Shown piece by piece: positions 53,997-62,892 of a stretch of DNA of 64,000 nucleotides. The DNA comes from Marinifilum caeruleilacunae. GTDB lineage: Bacteria > Bacteroidota > Bacteroidia > Bacteroidales > Marinifilaceae. The notes below the pieces were generated by a model, which saw only the letters and a program-made list of their open reading frames with translations, did no database searches and was not told where the DNA came from. The stretch is taken from positions 1 to 64,000 of the forward strand of contig NZ_RZNH01000002.1 in NCBI RefSeq assembly GCF_013141825.1, given 5' to 3'. The translations under genes and the position numbers were made by a program. How positions within the stretch are numbered: the first letter of the stretch is position 1; each line of letters opens with the position of its first letter.

Positions 53997-54713
53997 ATGA
54001 AAAACAAAATCTTAATAATCAGTCTGTTTCTAATATTTTTTTCACATTTGACAAAGGGACAAATCATCGGTTTTGAAAAAATTGATGATTTAAAAGTGGC
54101 TTCATGGATTCCCAAATGGACTATTGAATATCAATCAGTCTATCATTTCGGCGATTCAGAAATGGAATCAGAATTTATATTGATTTTTGGGCATGATAAG
54201 TATTACGGACAGATAAAAAGAGGAAGCTGGAACGATAATGGTACTTCATGGATTTGGAGCTATGAAAATTTGACAAATATTCGCATTGAGAAAAACAAAT
54301 TCTATTCTGATCAAACAGAGGGCGAGTTTGTGATTTATGATAATGGACAAAATAAGATTAAAGGCCTAAAGGTTGATAGCCCATGGAGTGGCTTAAGCGA
54401 AAATAGTGAATATGAAATTGGCACAAAAACATCTCCAATTGATGAGTATTTCAATGGTAAATATACACAAGCGTCAAAAAGAATCCTAAGCAAAGAGGAA
54501 TTGCAAAAAATGTCAAACTCAGATTTAAAAATGATGCGAAATGAAATTTTTGCCCGATATGGATACTGCTTCAGTCCAGGAGGTGAAATGGATCACTATT
54601 TCAAGAAACAAGAATGGTACTCAGCACAATATAAAAATGTAAATGAATTTCTGACTGAACTTGAAAAAGAAAATATTAAGCGGATTATTATTGTCGAAAA
54701 AGAGACAAAATGA
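53997..54713 (+). CDS. Secreted YARHG-domain protein
   Basis: 238 residues from the ATG at 53997, giving a signal peptide (KNKILIISLFLIFFSHLTKGQ). Middle ~130 residues are beta-rich. The C-terminal YARHG domain (LKMMRNEIFARYGYCFS...YFKKQEWYSAQYKNV) is found in extracellular bacterial proteins and thought to bind cell-wall or peptide ligands. Overlaps by 4 nt with the next gene (ATGA), so translational coupling is likely. Confidence 0.88.
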   Translation: MKNKILIISLFLIFFSHLTKGQIIGFEKIDDLKVASWIPKWTIEYQSVYHFGDSEMESEFILIFGHDKYYGQIKRGSWNDNGTSWIWSYENLTNIRIEKNKFYSDQTEGEFVIYDNGQNKIKGLKVDSPWSGLSENSEYEIGTKTSPIDEYFNGKYTQASKRILSKEELQKMSNSDLKMMRNEIFARYGYCFSPGGEMDHYFKKQEWYSAQYKNVNEFLTELEKENIKRIIIVEKETK

Positions 54714-55249
54714 AAAAGATAATTTCCATATTACTCATAATCGAAATGATACTCTTGATACAGCTATTACTTGTAATTGCCTATTATTTTAGAGAACATC
54801 CCAAGTTGGTTTTGGCCAATTTTGTAATCACTCTACTCTACAGTCTGATCATCATTGTAATATTAATTTTCAAAGGAAAGGCACTAAATAAAAGATACCT
54901 TTTCATTGGAATGATTGTGCTCTATTATACGTTATTCTTTTTAAATCTGGAAAGACTTGTATTTTCCAATTACTATGTAACACTCTTAAGCAATCAGAAC
55001 GCTTTTAATTCAGCACTAACAGATAGCGATCATACCACATTAATAAATTATACCAATGTAAAGGCTGTATTTAAAAACGACGATGTAATCTATTTCTATT
55101 TCGATATTGATCATCCTACATTCGAAGGAATTGCCTATACCAAAACGAATCATATTCCTAACCATACAGGGCAAGCTTTCCAACATGTTTACACATGGGG
55201 CAAGCTTTATGGGAACTGGTATTATTGGTCTGCATATGATGGGTATTAA
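54710..55249 (+). CDS. Membrane protein of unknown function
   Basis: 179 residues. Three TM helices (~5-27, 35-52, 63-82), then a soluble domain (~90-179) that ends WGKLYGNWYYWSAYDGY, rich in aromatics. Coupled by 4-nt overlap with the YARHG gene. No family recognised; a sensor or stabiliser of the secreted partner is possible. Confidence 0.75.
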   Translation: MKKIISILLIIEMILLIQLLLVIAYYFREHPKLVLANFVITLLYSLIIIVILIFKGKALNKRYLFIGMIVLYYTLFFLNLERLVFSNYYVTLLSNQNAFNSALTDSDHTTLINYTNVKAVFKNDDVIYFYFDIDHPTFEGIAYTKTNHIPNHTGQAFQHVYTWGKLYGNWYYWSAYDGY

Positions 55250-55328
55250 TTGAGCTTATCGTTCTACCATTATTTACCTCTAAGATTATTGCTTACACTC
55301 ACATCATAAATCAATAAACCTTTTTGCA

Positions 55329-56252
55329 ATGACAAAAAAGCTACTTCTCATCCTCATAATTTTATTTGCTTCTTCCATTGCCTTTGCCCAGGTAGAAATA
55401 AAAGGAAAGGTGATTCTTAAAGAAGAGAATGCAGAACTACCAGGTGTCAGCATCATTGAAAAAGGCACCGATAACAGCACAACAACAGATCTGGATGGAA
55501 ATTTTACCATCAGCGTATCGAAACCTGATGCAATTCTGATCTTTTCTTTCGTTGGCATTCGAACAAAAGAGGTGAAACTAAAAAATGAAACTGAACTTCT
55601 TGTATTTCTAAAATCCGATTGCTTAATGGATACTTTCGATCATCAATACATTGGCATTTTGGCAAGCAGCGGAGCTGTTCATACGCCTTTCGGTGGGCAA
55701 TTTGAGTTGTCCTTCCCTCCTTTTTTTTATTCAACTACCCTAAAAACGGCAATCAATTACCAGACCAACAAGAGAGACAACGAATTTTTAAATTCCCAAA
55801 TTGAGTTCGACCATGTGATTTTTGAGTGCGATTTTCAAATGGACCTGAAATGGTACTATCGGAAAGTGACTTTCGAAAATGAATTCAATGCAACGGCATA
55901 TTCACTGGAATCGCATTTCTTGTTAGATGTACTGAACTTCGATAGTTTCTACAATGTAGGTTTCATTACTGGATATGGCGAACTCTCCTTTCGACCCATA
56001 GAAGCTGATCGCAAGGAAGTTTTATCGGGGCCAGTTATTGGAGTGGTTGCAGACATTGGCAAACCATTATACTCCAATGTATTTGCAAAAGCAGCAATCT
56101 ACAAAGACATGGTAGAATACCAGGCACAAATTCGATTCGACTATAAAAAGCTTGCTGCATTTGTGAACTTTTACAGGCTTAACTCTTTTACAGAAGTAAG
56201 TTTGGGATTTGGAATTAATACAGGCTATCGTTCAAGTCGACATAGAAGATAA
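55329..56252 (+). CDS. CarboxypepD_reg-like outer-membrane protein
   Basis: 307 residues. Signal peptide ends FAQ (~20). Residues ~20-105 form a carboxypeptidase-regulatory-like (plug-associated) domain: EIKGKVILKEENAELPGVSIIEKGTDNSTTTDLDGNFTISV. The remainder looks like an outer-membrane beta barrel (alternating aromatic strands, ending SLGFGINTGYRSSRHRR). It lacks the TonB plug and is far shorter than SusC-type receptors. Possibly a small barrel attached to a surface domain. It ends before another GC-rich hairpin. Confidence 0.82.
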   Translation: MTKKLLLILIILFASSIAFAQVEIKGKVILKEENAELPGVSIIEKGTDNSTTTDLDGNFTISVSKPDAILIFSFVGIRTKEVKLKNETELLVFLKSDCLMDTFDHQYIGILASSGAVHTPFGGQFELSFPPFFYSTTLKTAINYQTNKRDNEFLNSQIEFDHVIFECDFQMDLKWYYRKVTFENEFNATAYSLESHFLLDVLNFDSFYNVGFITGYGELSFRPIEADRKEVLSGPVIGVVADIGKPLYSNVFAKAAIYKDMVEYQAQIRFDYKKLAAFVNFYRLNSFTEVSLGFGINTGYRSSRHRR

Positions 56253-56270
56253 TACTTGTAATTTCCAAAG

Positions 56271-56294
56271 CCATCGCGTGAGTCTCTCGCGTGG
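56271..56294 (+). repeat. GC-rich post-stop hairpin, copy 4
   Basis: GAG / CTC stem extended by GCG-type pairs around a TCT loop; the loop and 3' arm AGTCTCTCGCGTGG match 50792-50805 exactly. It is 18 nt past a stop codon. Confidence 0.65.
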
Positions 56295-56314
56295 TAAACC
56301 ACAAACAAACTACT

Positions 56315-56386
56315 AAGAATCATTTTACATTAATAAATTTCATTGTCGCAGCAATGGAATTCTAAGGTGCTTTTGTTAGATTTGGT
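56315..56386 (+). promoter_or_regulatory. 72-nt upstream element family A, copy 3
   Basis: TAGATTTG core at 56377-56384. Nearly identical to copy 2 (50826). The esterase start codon is 68 nt past the core. Confidence 0.75.
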
Positions 56387-56451
56387 AGTCGAATAGAATT
56401 CATTGATTTACAGCACCAATACAGGATCATTTAATTAAAAGAAGAAGAATT

Positions 56452-57519
56452 ATGGCAAAGCTAAGTTCACTATTAATCGTTCTTATCCTTTTATCGAGTA
56501 GCTTGTTTTCCCAATCGAAGCTTGAAAAATTAAACAGTGGTTCGATCATGGAGTTTAACTCGAAGATCCTAAAAGAACAAAAAGTCCTTTTCCTTCACCT
56601 TCCCAAAGATTATGAAACAAAATCATACCCCGTACTTTATGTGATCAGTTCTCTTGCTCATGATTTTAGGGCAGATATTTATCGTGACCAGTCTATTGTG
56701 ATAGGAATTGAAAATAAGTACCCCAGGAAATATTTTGTTGGTGATAACAATCGAAAAGACTATTTGCAATTTTTAAACGATGAATTAATTCCTTTTGTGG
56801 AAGCAGAATTCAATGCCAGCTCCACGAGATACATCTCGGGTCATTCCATATCCGGAGGATTTGTGATGGACGTTTTGATGCAATCGCCTGATACTTTTTC
56901 TTTCTATGCCGCAACGAGCCCATGCATTCACATGCTTAATGAAAGTACTGGAATCACTGCTCCAACAAATCCAACATTCTTGTATTTCAATATCGGGTCG
57001 AGAGAGAATTACGAACAATTGGAGCAAGCCAACAAGATTTTCAACAACACTTTGGATTCCTTAAACTTGCCAAAGCTAAAATGGAAGTTCGAGCTTCTGG
57101 CCGATGAAACACATGAAACCAACGAGTTTACAGGCTTTTGCAGAGCCAATAGTTTTCTTCATTCCTTTTCAAGCATTCCCGACCATTTGTTGTCTCAGAA
57201 TATCCATTCCATTCTGGAATATGCCGATGAGATGAATGATCGACTGGGGAATAAAATAATCATTGGCGAATCTGTTTTTATGCCCAATATTCTTATCAAT
57301 CTGAATACCGAAAACTATCAGAACGTTGTAGATGCAATGCAGTACATTGCCAAAGAAAAAACGGAATTCTTTGTAGCAGAAGCCAAAACAATGACTGACA
57401 TAGCGGATGAATTAAGAAAAAAAGGAAGCCATTCAAATGCCTTGAAAGCTTACCAGCTGATATACAATAAAACAAAGAAACAGGAAGTGCTCGAAAAAAT
57501 CAAAGAAATGGAGAAGTAA
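56452..57519 (+). CDS. Secreted esterase with C-terminal TPR region
   Basis: 355 residues with a signal peptide (KLSSLLIVLILLSSSLFSQ). The esterase-D/IroE-like alpha/beta-hydrolase core shows LPKDYETKSYPVLYV, the nucleophile elbow SGHSISGG with Ser132 and the late His in DETHETNEF. Residues ~270-355 are TPR-like helices (RKKGSHSNALKAYQLIYNKTKK). Such enzymes hydrolyse siderophore or acyl-sugar esters. First gene after a family A element. Confidence 0.88.
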   Translation: MAKLSSLLIVLILLSSSLFSQSKLEKLNSGSIMEFNSKILKEQKVLFLHLPKDYETKSYPVLYVISSLAHDFRADIYRDQSIVIGIENKYPRKYFVGDNNRKDYLQFLNDELIPFVEAEFNASSTRYISGHSISGGFVMDVLMQSPDTFSFYAATSPCIHMLNESTGITAPTNPTFLYFNIGSRENYEQLEQANKIFNNTLDSLNLPKLKWKFELLADETHETNEFTGFCRANSFLHSFSSIPDHLLSQNIHSILEYADEMNDRLGNKIIIGESVFMPNILINLNTENYQNVVDAMQYIAKEKTEFFVAEAKTMTDIADELRKKGSHSNALKAYQLIYNKTKKQEVLEKIKEMEK

Positions 57520-57871
57520 AAGCTCCACTACCATATAAGTGCTTTCACATAATAAAACCTTAACAACAGCTCCTTATATCAGCTACAAAACAGCCTTTAA
57601 ATCGCAATCATAAAATCACTTAGACTCTTTTACAAAGAATCATTTTATATTAAGCATTTTTACATCTAAGGCGGTGATAATATGAACAGCTTTTGCTAGA
57701 TTTGATATACAGTAAAAATTATATTGTATAGATAAAATCCTGTACCGGCTCTGGGAAGATATCAAACGATTGGAAGAAAATGGAATGAATGTGTGAGCTT
57801 TCGTTAAAAGTCAAACAGCCATTTAGCAGGTAAAAACAAACACTTTAACACCAAGACTAATAACGAATTCT
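57520..57871. other. Intergenic stretch carrying a family A element and a coding scrap
   Basis: The 352-nt gap holds the 72-nt family A element at 57635-57706 and, at 57716-57796, a 26-codon stop-bounded frame with a coding look (LYRLWEDIKRLEENGMNV) but no start codon. I see nothing else. Confidence 0.6.
57635..57706 (+). promoter_or_regulatory. 72-nt upstream element family A, copy 4
   Basis: The most diverged copy: AAGAATCATTTTATATTAA at the start and GCTAGATTTG near the end, again 72 nt with no gaps. Core TAGATTTG at 57697-57704. The giant adhesin-like gene starts 168 nt downstream. Confidence 0.65.
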
Positions 57872-60800
57872 ATGAAGAAATTTTACCTTCTGGGCCTACT
57901 CGCCATCTGTATTTCTACAACCGCTTTTTCCCAAAGAACAATTCATGTACCTACCGATTATTCAAGCATACAGGCCGCTTTAAGCAATGCCTCGAGTAAT
58001 GATACCGTTCTGGTGCAAACAGGTGTGTATGAAGAAAATATCATCTGGCCCGAAACAAATGGAATCAAACTCCTAAGTGCAGGCGATAGTACCAATACCA
58101 TAATCGATGGTACAGAATCAGACAGGGTGATCAACATCATTCATGCTGCTATCGACACCAATACAGTTATTAAAGGTTTCAGAATTCGAAACGGACTTAC
58201 ATCTCAAAAAGGTGGTGGAATTCAAATTACCAATGGAAGTGTGAAGTTGCATTCTGTGCTAATCGAAAATTGTGAAGCCCAGGAAATGGCCGGGGGTATT
58301 TATTCCGAAGGCAATCTTGTCCTTATTAACTCAGCCATTCTTTCCAATCAATCCGATTACATTGGTGGTATACGATGCCAGGCCGATGTTTGCAGGCTTC
58401 ACAATGTAATGGTGGCCAACAACAATTCAACGGGCGACAATCGAAACATTATCAATGCCGGGGGTGTTTCCATTACTTCTCCCGATTATAGCATCTCGAA
58501 TTGTACCTTCAAAAATAACCGCTCAGAATCATATGGTGGTGGTGCTTCGGTCGATGGAAACGGATCGGTAACAGGCAGTGAATTCACCGAAAATTCCGCC
58601 AAATACCATTATGGTGCCGCCCTTTCGGTAAAAGGAACAAGTGTAGTTGATGATGTGAACGTCCATAATAATGGAAACTCTATTAGTGGAACATTGTTTT
58701 TCATGCAGGGGAACATTATCCTGAAAAACTCAGTCGTAAAAGACAATGAATCCATTGGCGTAAGAGTGGAGTATTACGGAGAATTTACCATTAAAAACAC
58801 CGAGTTTTCGGGGCAAAAAACTGCCATCAAAACCGGTAGAGACAATAATACCGGAAAACTAATAGTGGACAGTTGTACCATCAGCAGAGATCAGGATGAA
58901 ATGCCTTCTGAAGGCAATTTTGGTGCATCTGAAGGAATTAGCCTAACAAAATATGCAGGAATTATTGAGTTAAGCAATTCCACCATTAAAGGTTTCACTC
59001 ATGGAATTTTTGGCAATCATGCCGATAACAGCATTAACATACATAAGTCCATTTTTACGGCCAACGAAAATGGAATCAATAACAAATCCATCAACACCAC
59101 AATTGATTCCACCATATTTTCGATTAACGATGTGGCCATATTAAACCAGGCGCAGGGAATGTTGCAGGTAAACGAATCGGATTTTCTCAATAATAATTTT
59201 GGAATCAACAGCTTGAACGATGGCAATGTGTTGAATGCCGAAAACAACTATTGGGGAGATGATTCTGGACCTTATAACGATATCAATCATCCATCCGGGA
59301 AAGGTGATTCGATTACCGTATATGTTGATGCTTCTCCTTTTAGAACCACAAAGGTATTTGGTGATTATCGTGCTCCTATCTTTCTAAAATCTCTCGAGAA
59401 TAATAAGGACCAAAGCATTACCCTAAAGTGGGAGGATGACAATAGAAGCGATATCGACCATATTGATATTTACTATAAATGTGTAGACTCCTTGCAATGG
59501 AGTAAAAAAACAGTTCCTAATGATGACCAAATTGATACACTTCAAAATTTAATCCCCTATGTGACTTATGAAGTAAAGGTAAAATCTGTTGATCTATCCG
59601 GCAACGAATCGGAGGATTCCAATACCTTACTTGCTTATACCGATGATGACAGAACCTCTTTCTTTGTTCCTGCCGATTTTGCCACCATTCAAAGAGCTCT
59701 AAATTGTTGTAGTCCTAACGATACGGTTTTTGTGAGTCCGGGTACTTATAAAGAATCTCTTACCTGGCCCAATGTAGCCGATGTCCATCTCATCGGAGAC
59801 AGCATTAAGCCTAATACTACCATTATAGATGGGGAGCAGAAAAACAGGTGTATCTCCATTGTGGGAAATAGTATTATCAGTGCAAGCATCAACGGTTTTA
59901 AACTGATTAACGGATATGATCCCGAAAAAGGAGGAGGTATTTTTATCGAAGCCTATTACATTGTGAACCTCTCCAATTGTATTTTAAGCAATAACAAATC
60001 CAAAATCGGTGCTGCCATTTGCAGCTACGACAACAGTTCTAACGGAATTATCAACATCAACAGGCTTTTGATTCACAGCAATGAATCAGAGCAATCGGGT
60101 GCAGCCATGTATTGTTTAAGAGATGATGTAAATATCAACAGCAGTACAATTGCCAATAACACAAGCCTGAACAGCGATGCCTCCAAATCGGGGAATGGTG
60201 GTGTATTTGCCAGTGGTACAGTTAAAATTAACAATTCGATTGTCTGGAATCACGGATCGCCAAATATGATCAATTATACGGGTTATAATATGTATGGTGC
60301 AACAATACAGGTGAACTATTCCTGCCTGAAATATGGCGATACCTTTAACAATGGAGCCGTTACCGGGAATACGAGCCACAACAATGGCATCATTATCGAT
60401 CCGCTTTTTGCCGATACCTTAAGTCACGATTATACCTTACAATCCAATTCACCTTGTATCGATTCAGGTAATCCTGATATGATATCCGATTTGTGTTCCA
60501 GAATTGATATGGGATATTGGGAAAGTCCAACAGGAAATCGAATCAATCATTCCGAAACTTCCATCTCTATCTGTAATGGAGACAGCCTACTATGGAAAGG
60601 CAAGTACTATTCAGAGGAAGGGCAGTATTTTTATGAAAAAGAATCGGACCTATCCTGCGATAGCATTTATGAATTGAACCTGAGCGTAAATCCGACCTAC
60701 CTGATCGAGGAAAAGAAATCCATTTGTGATGGGGATAGCCTTTTGTGGCAAAACACCTATTATTCTATAGCAGGAACCTACAGTGTAGAACTTACTACGG

Positions 60801-62539
60801 ACTTGGGTTGCGACAGTATCCGCCAGCTCGAGTTGGTGGTGAATCCAGTATTCGAACAGACCGAAGAGAGGCAAATTTGCCAGGGAGATAGCCTGCTGTG
60901 GAGAAACTCCTATTACAAACAAAGCGGTACTTATGCTGACCAACTTAGCAGTTCAACGGGTTGCGATAGTACTTATTACCTGAATTTGGTGGTAAAACCA
61001 ACATATCATGAAACAATTGAAGCCAGCATTTGCCAGGGTGAAAATTATATGCTTGGCAGTCAGACTTTAACAGAATCGGGAGAATACACCGAGGTATTTG
61101 AATCGGATTTACAGTGTGATTCCATTGTAACACTGCAGCTCAACGTTCATCCAATCTACCAGGAAAACATAGAAGCTACCATTTGCCAGGGTGATGAATA
61201 TCTATTTGGTTCCCAGATATTAAGCGAAGCAGGTGAATATACTGAGACATTCCTATCGCAGCACAATTGTGATTCGGTAGTGAACCTAAATCTGAAGGTA
61301 AACCCAACTTATCAAAGCCAATTGGAAGCCAGTATTTGCCAGGGCGAAAGTTATATTTTTGGCTCTCAAACACTCACCCAAGTCGGAGAATACACAGAAG
61401 TTCTGCAATCGATTAATGGATGTGATTCCATAGTGATCCTGAATCTTACCGTAAATGCAGAATACCACGAACAAGAAGATGTTAAAATCTGCCAGGGAGA
61501 AGCGTATGTATGGGGCACTCAAACTTTAACAGAATCAGGAGAATACACAGAAGTTTTCAAATCGGTTCACAATTGCGATTCTATTGTGACCTTAAGACTG
61601 GAAGTTGGGCATGCCCATAATACCGAAACGGAAGTGGAGATTTGCCAGGGTGACACATATGTTTTCGGCACTCAAAATCTTAGCGAGGCCGGCGTTTACA
61701 CAGAGGTTTTCAAATCGGCGCACAATTGTGATTCCACCGTTATCTTACATTTGGCTGTCAAGCCGATTTACCTGGAAGAACTGGAAGCCACCATTTGCCA
61801 GGGCGATGAATACATTTTGGGCACACAAACGCTCACCCAAACGGGTGTATACACTGAGGTGTTCCAATCGGTGCACGCTTGCGATTCTACTGTAATTTTG
61901 CGACTGAATGTAATTCCTGCCTATCATGAAGAGGCAGAAATTAACATTTGCCAGGGCGAAGAGTATATTTTGGGGTCGCAAACCCTTACCGAATCGGGAG
62001 AATATACAGAAGTGTTTCAAACTCATTCTGGATGCGACTCTACCAAAACTGTAATTTTAACTGTTCAATCGGTTGACACAAGAGTAGAACAAGATGGATC
62101 TACCCTAAAAGCTGTGGCTTCGGATGCTACTTACCAATGGGTAAAATGTGACGATGAATTTTCTGAAATCGAGTCGGAAACCAATGCTTCCTTCACGCCA
62201 GTGGAAGATGGTGATTATGCTGTAATTGTGAATCAAAATGAATGCAGCGACAGGTCCGATTGTTATTCAATCATCATTACCTCGGTATTCGATGAGTTCA
62301 AAAAAGATTGGAACATTTACCCTAATCCTGTAAAGCAAAATTTACACATAAATCTGGATAGAGCTTACGCTGATATACAAGTGAATGTTTACAATTCATC
62401 AGGGCAAGTTGTTATGTCAAAACAAAGCCATACTTCGAAACAATTGATGCTGGAAGTAAACGACTTAGCAAACGGTTTATATATTTTAAAAATTGATGCT
62501 GATAACAAGCATGCAACTTATAAGTTTATTAAGAAGTAA
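57872..62539 (+). CDS. Giant T9SS-secreted beta-helix protein with ten 51-residue repeats
   Basis: 1555 residues. Signal peptide (KKFYLLGLLAICISTTAFS). Two right-handed parallel beta-helix domains of the NosD/pectate-lyase-like kind (~25-500 and ~595-890, each starting VPxDyxtIQxAL...NDTV) flank a fibronectin-III-like domain (~506-591). From residue ~898 to ~1408 lie ten tandem repeats of exactly 51 residues, each with ICQG...YT...CDS and two Cys, which may form one disulfide per unit. An Ig-like domain (~1405-1475) and the T9SS sorting domain (NIYPNPVKQNLHI...GLYILKI) end the protein. It should be exported and anchored at the outer surface as an adhesin or carbohydrate-binding stalk. Confidence 0.93.
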   Translation: MKKFYLLGLLAICISTTAFSQRTIHVPTDYSSIQAALSNASSNDTVLVQTGVYEENIIWPETNGIKLLSAGDSTNTIIDGTESDRVINIIHAAIDTNTVIKGFRIRNGLTSQKGGGIQITNGSVKLHSVLIENCEAQEMAGGIYSEGNLVLINSAILSNQSDYIGGIRCQADVCRLHNVMVANNNSTGDNRNIINAGGVSITSPDYSISNCTFKNNRSESYGGGASVDGNGSVTGSEFTENSAKYHYGAALSVKGTSVVDDVNVHNNGNSISGTLFFMQGNIILKNSVVKDNESIGVRVEYYGEFTIKNTEFSGQKTAIKTGRDNNTGKLIVDSCTISRDQDEMPSEGNFGASEGISLTKYAGIIELSNSTIKGFTHGIFGNHADNSINIHKSIFTANENGINNKSINTTIDSTIFSINDVAILNQAQGMLQVNESDFLNNNFGINSLNDGNVLNAENNYWGDDSGPYNDINHPSGKGDSITVYVDASPFRTTKVFGDYRAPIFLKSLENNKDQSITLKWEDDNRSDIDHIDIYYKCVDSLQWSKKTVPNDDQIDTLQNLIPYVTYEVKVKSVDLSGNESEDSNTLLAYTDDDRTSFFVPADFATIQRALNCCSPNDTVFVSPGTYKESLTWPNVADVHLIGDSIKPNTTIIDGEQKNRCISIVGNSIISASINGFKLINGYDPEKGGGIFIEAYYIVNLSNCILSNNKSKIGAAICSYDNSSNGIININRLLIHSNESEQSGAAMYCLRDDVNINSSTIANNTSLNSDASKSGNGGVFASGTVKINNSIVWNHGSPNMINYTGYNMYGATIQVNYSCLKYGDTFNNGAVTGNTSHNNGIIIDPLFADTLSHDYTLQSNSPCIDSGNPDMISDLCSRIDMGYWESPTGNRINHSETSISICNGDSLLWKGKYYSEEGQYFYEKESDLSCDSIYELNLSVNPTYLIEEKKSICDGDSLLWQNTYYSIAGTYSVELTTDLGCDSIRQLELVVNPVFEQTEERQICQGDSLLWRNSYYKQSGTYADQLSSSTGCDSTYYLNLVVKPTYHETIEASICQGENYMLGSQTLTESGEYTEVFESDLQCDSIVTLQLNVHPIYQENIEATICQGDEYLFGSQILSEAGEYTETFLSQHNCDSVVNLNLKVNPTYQSQLEASICQGESYIFGSQTLTQVGEYTEVLQSINGCDSIVILNLTVNAEYHEQEDVKICQGEAYVWGTQTLTESGEYTEVFKSVHNCDSIVTLRLEVGHAHNTETEVEICQGDTYVFGTQNLSEAGVYTEVFKSAHNCDSTVILHLAVKPIYLEELEATICQGDEYILGTQTLTQTGVYTEVFQSVHACDSTVILRLNVIPAYHEEAEINICQGEEYILGSQTLTESGEYTEVFQTHSGCDSTKTVILTVQSVDTRVEQDGSTLKAVASDATYQWVKCDDEFSEIESETNASFTPVEDGDYAVIVNQNECSDRSDCYSIIITSVFDEFKKDWNIYPNPVKQNLHINLDRAYADIQVNVYNSSGQVVMSKQSHTSKQLMLEVNDLANGLYILKIDADNKHATYKFIKK
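60569..62098 (+). repeat. Ten tandem 153-bp coding repeats
   Basis: The I-C codon pair of each unit starts at 60569, 60722, 60875, 61028, 61181, 61334, 61487, 61640, 61793 and 61946, an exact 153-nt step with no indel. The first three units (DSLLW type) differ from the last seven (YTEVF type), which suggests two rounds of duplication. Confidence 0.92.
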
Positions 62540-62572
62540 ATTTTAGACGAAAAAGGAATAAATCAATCTAAA

Positions 62573-62890
62573 ATGATCCTAAAATCAAAAGATTCAAAGA
62601 AAAGAGAATTCAAGGGTGTCGACTTTGAGGTGCTGGCATCGGGCTATCAATCTATGGTCACTAAAATGAATTATAAAATAGGAGACAAAGTCCCGCCTCA
62701 TGCTCATCCAAACGAGCAAAGTGGCTACGTAATTTCGGGAGAATACATCATTCAGTACGGAGAATTTACCGAAAAACTATTGCCTGGCGACAGCTATTGC
62801 ATTCCAGAAAATGCCCCACACAGCTGGGAAGTGATTATAGGCGGAGAGGTAATTGATGTTTTTACTCCTCCCAGAAAAGATTATTTATAG
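62573..62890 (+). CDS. Small cupin-domain protein
   Basis: 105-residue single cupin. VPPHAHPNEQSGYVISGEYIIQYG carries metal-binding His-x-His...Glu motif 1 and PGDSYCIPENAPHSWEVI carries the motif 2 His. Probably binds a metal and a small ligand; functions from isomerase to regulator are possible. Cytosolic. It lies 33 nt after the giant gene and 2 nt before the hydrolase, so it is co-transcribed with the latter. Confidence 0.9.
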   Translation: MILKSKDSKKREFKGVDFEVLASGYQSMVTKMNYKIGDKVPPHAHPNEQSGYVISGEYIIQYGEFTEKLLPGDSYCIPENAPHSWEVIIGGEVIDVFTPPRKDYL

Positions 62891-62892
62891 AA

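Noticed and set aside
60569-62098. A CRISPR-like regular repeat array
   Set aside because: The step is 153 nt, a multiple of three in an open frame with protein-level conservation, so it is tandem protein repeats.
33300-62539. A chromosomal integron cassette array (same-strand genes, recurrent intergenic repeats)
   Set aside because: No integrase and no attC-type core sites (GTTRRRY/RYYYAAC pairs) were seen; the repeats lie mainly upstream of genes and carry promoter-like cores, which does not fit recombination sites.
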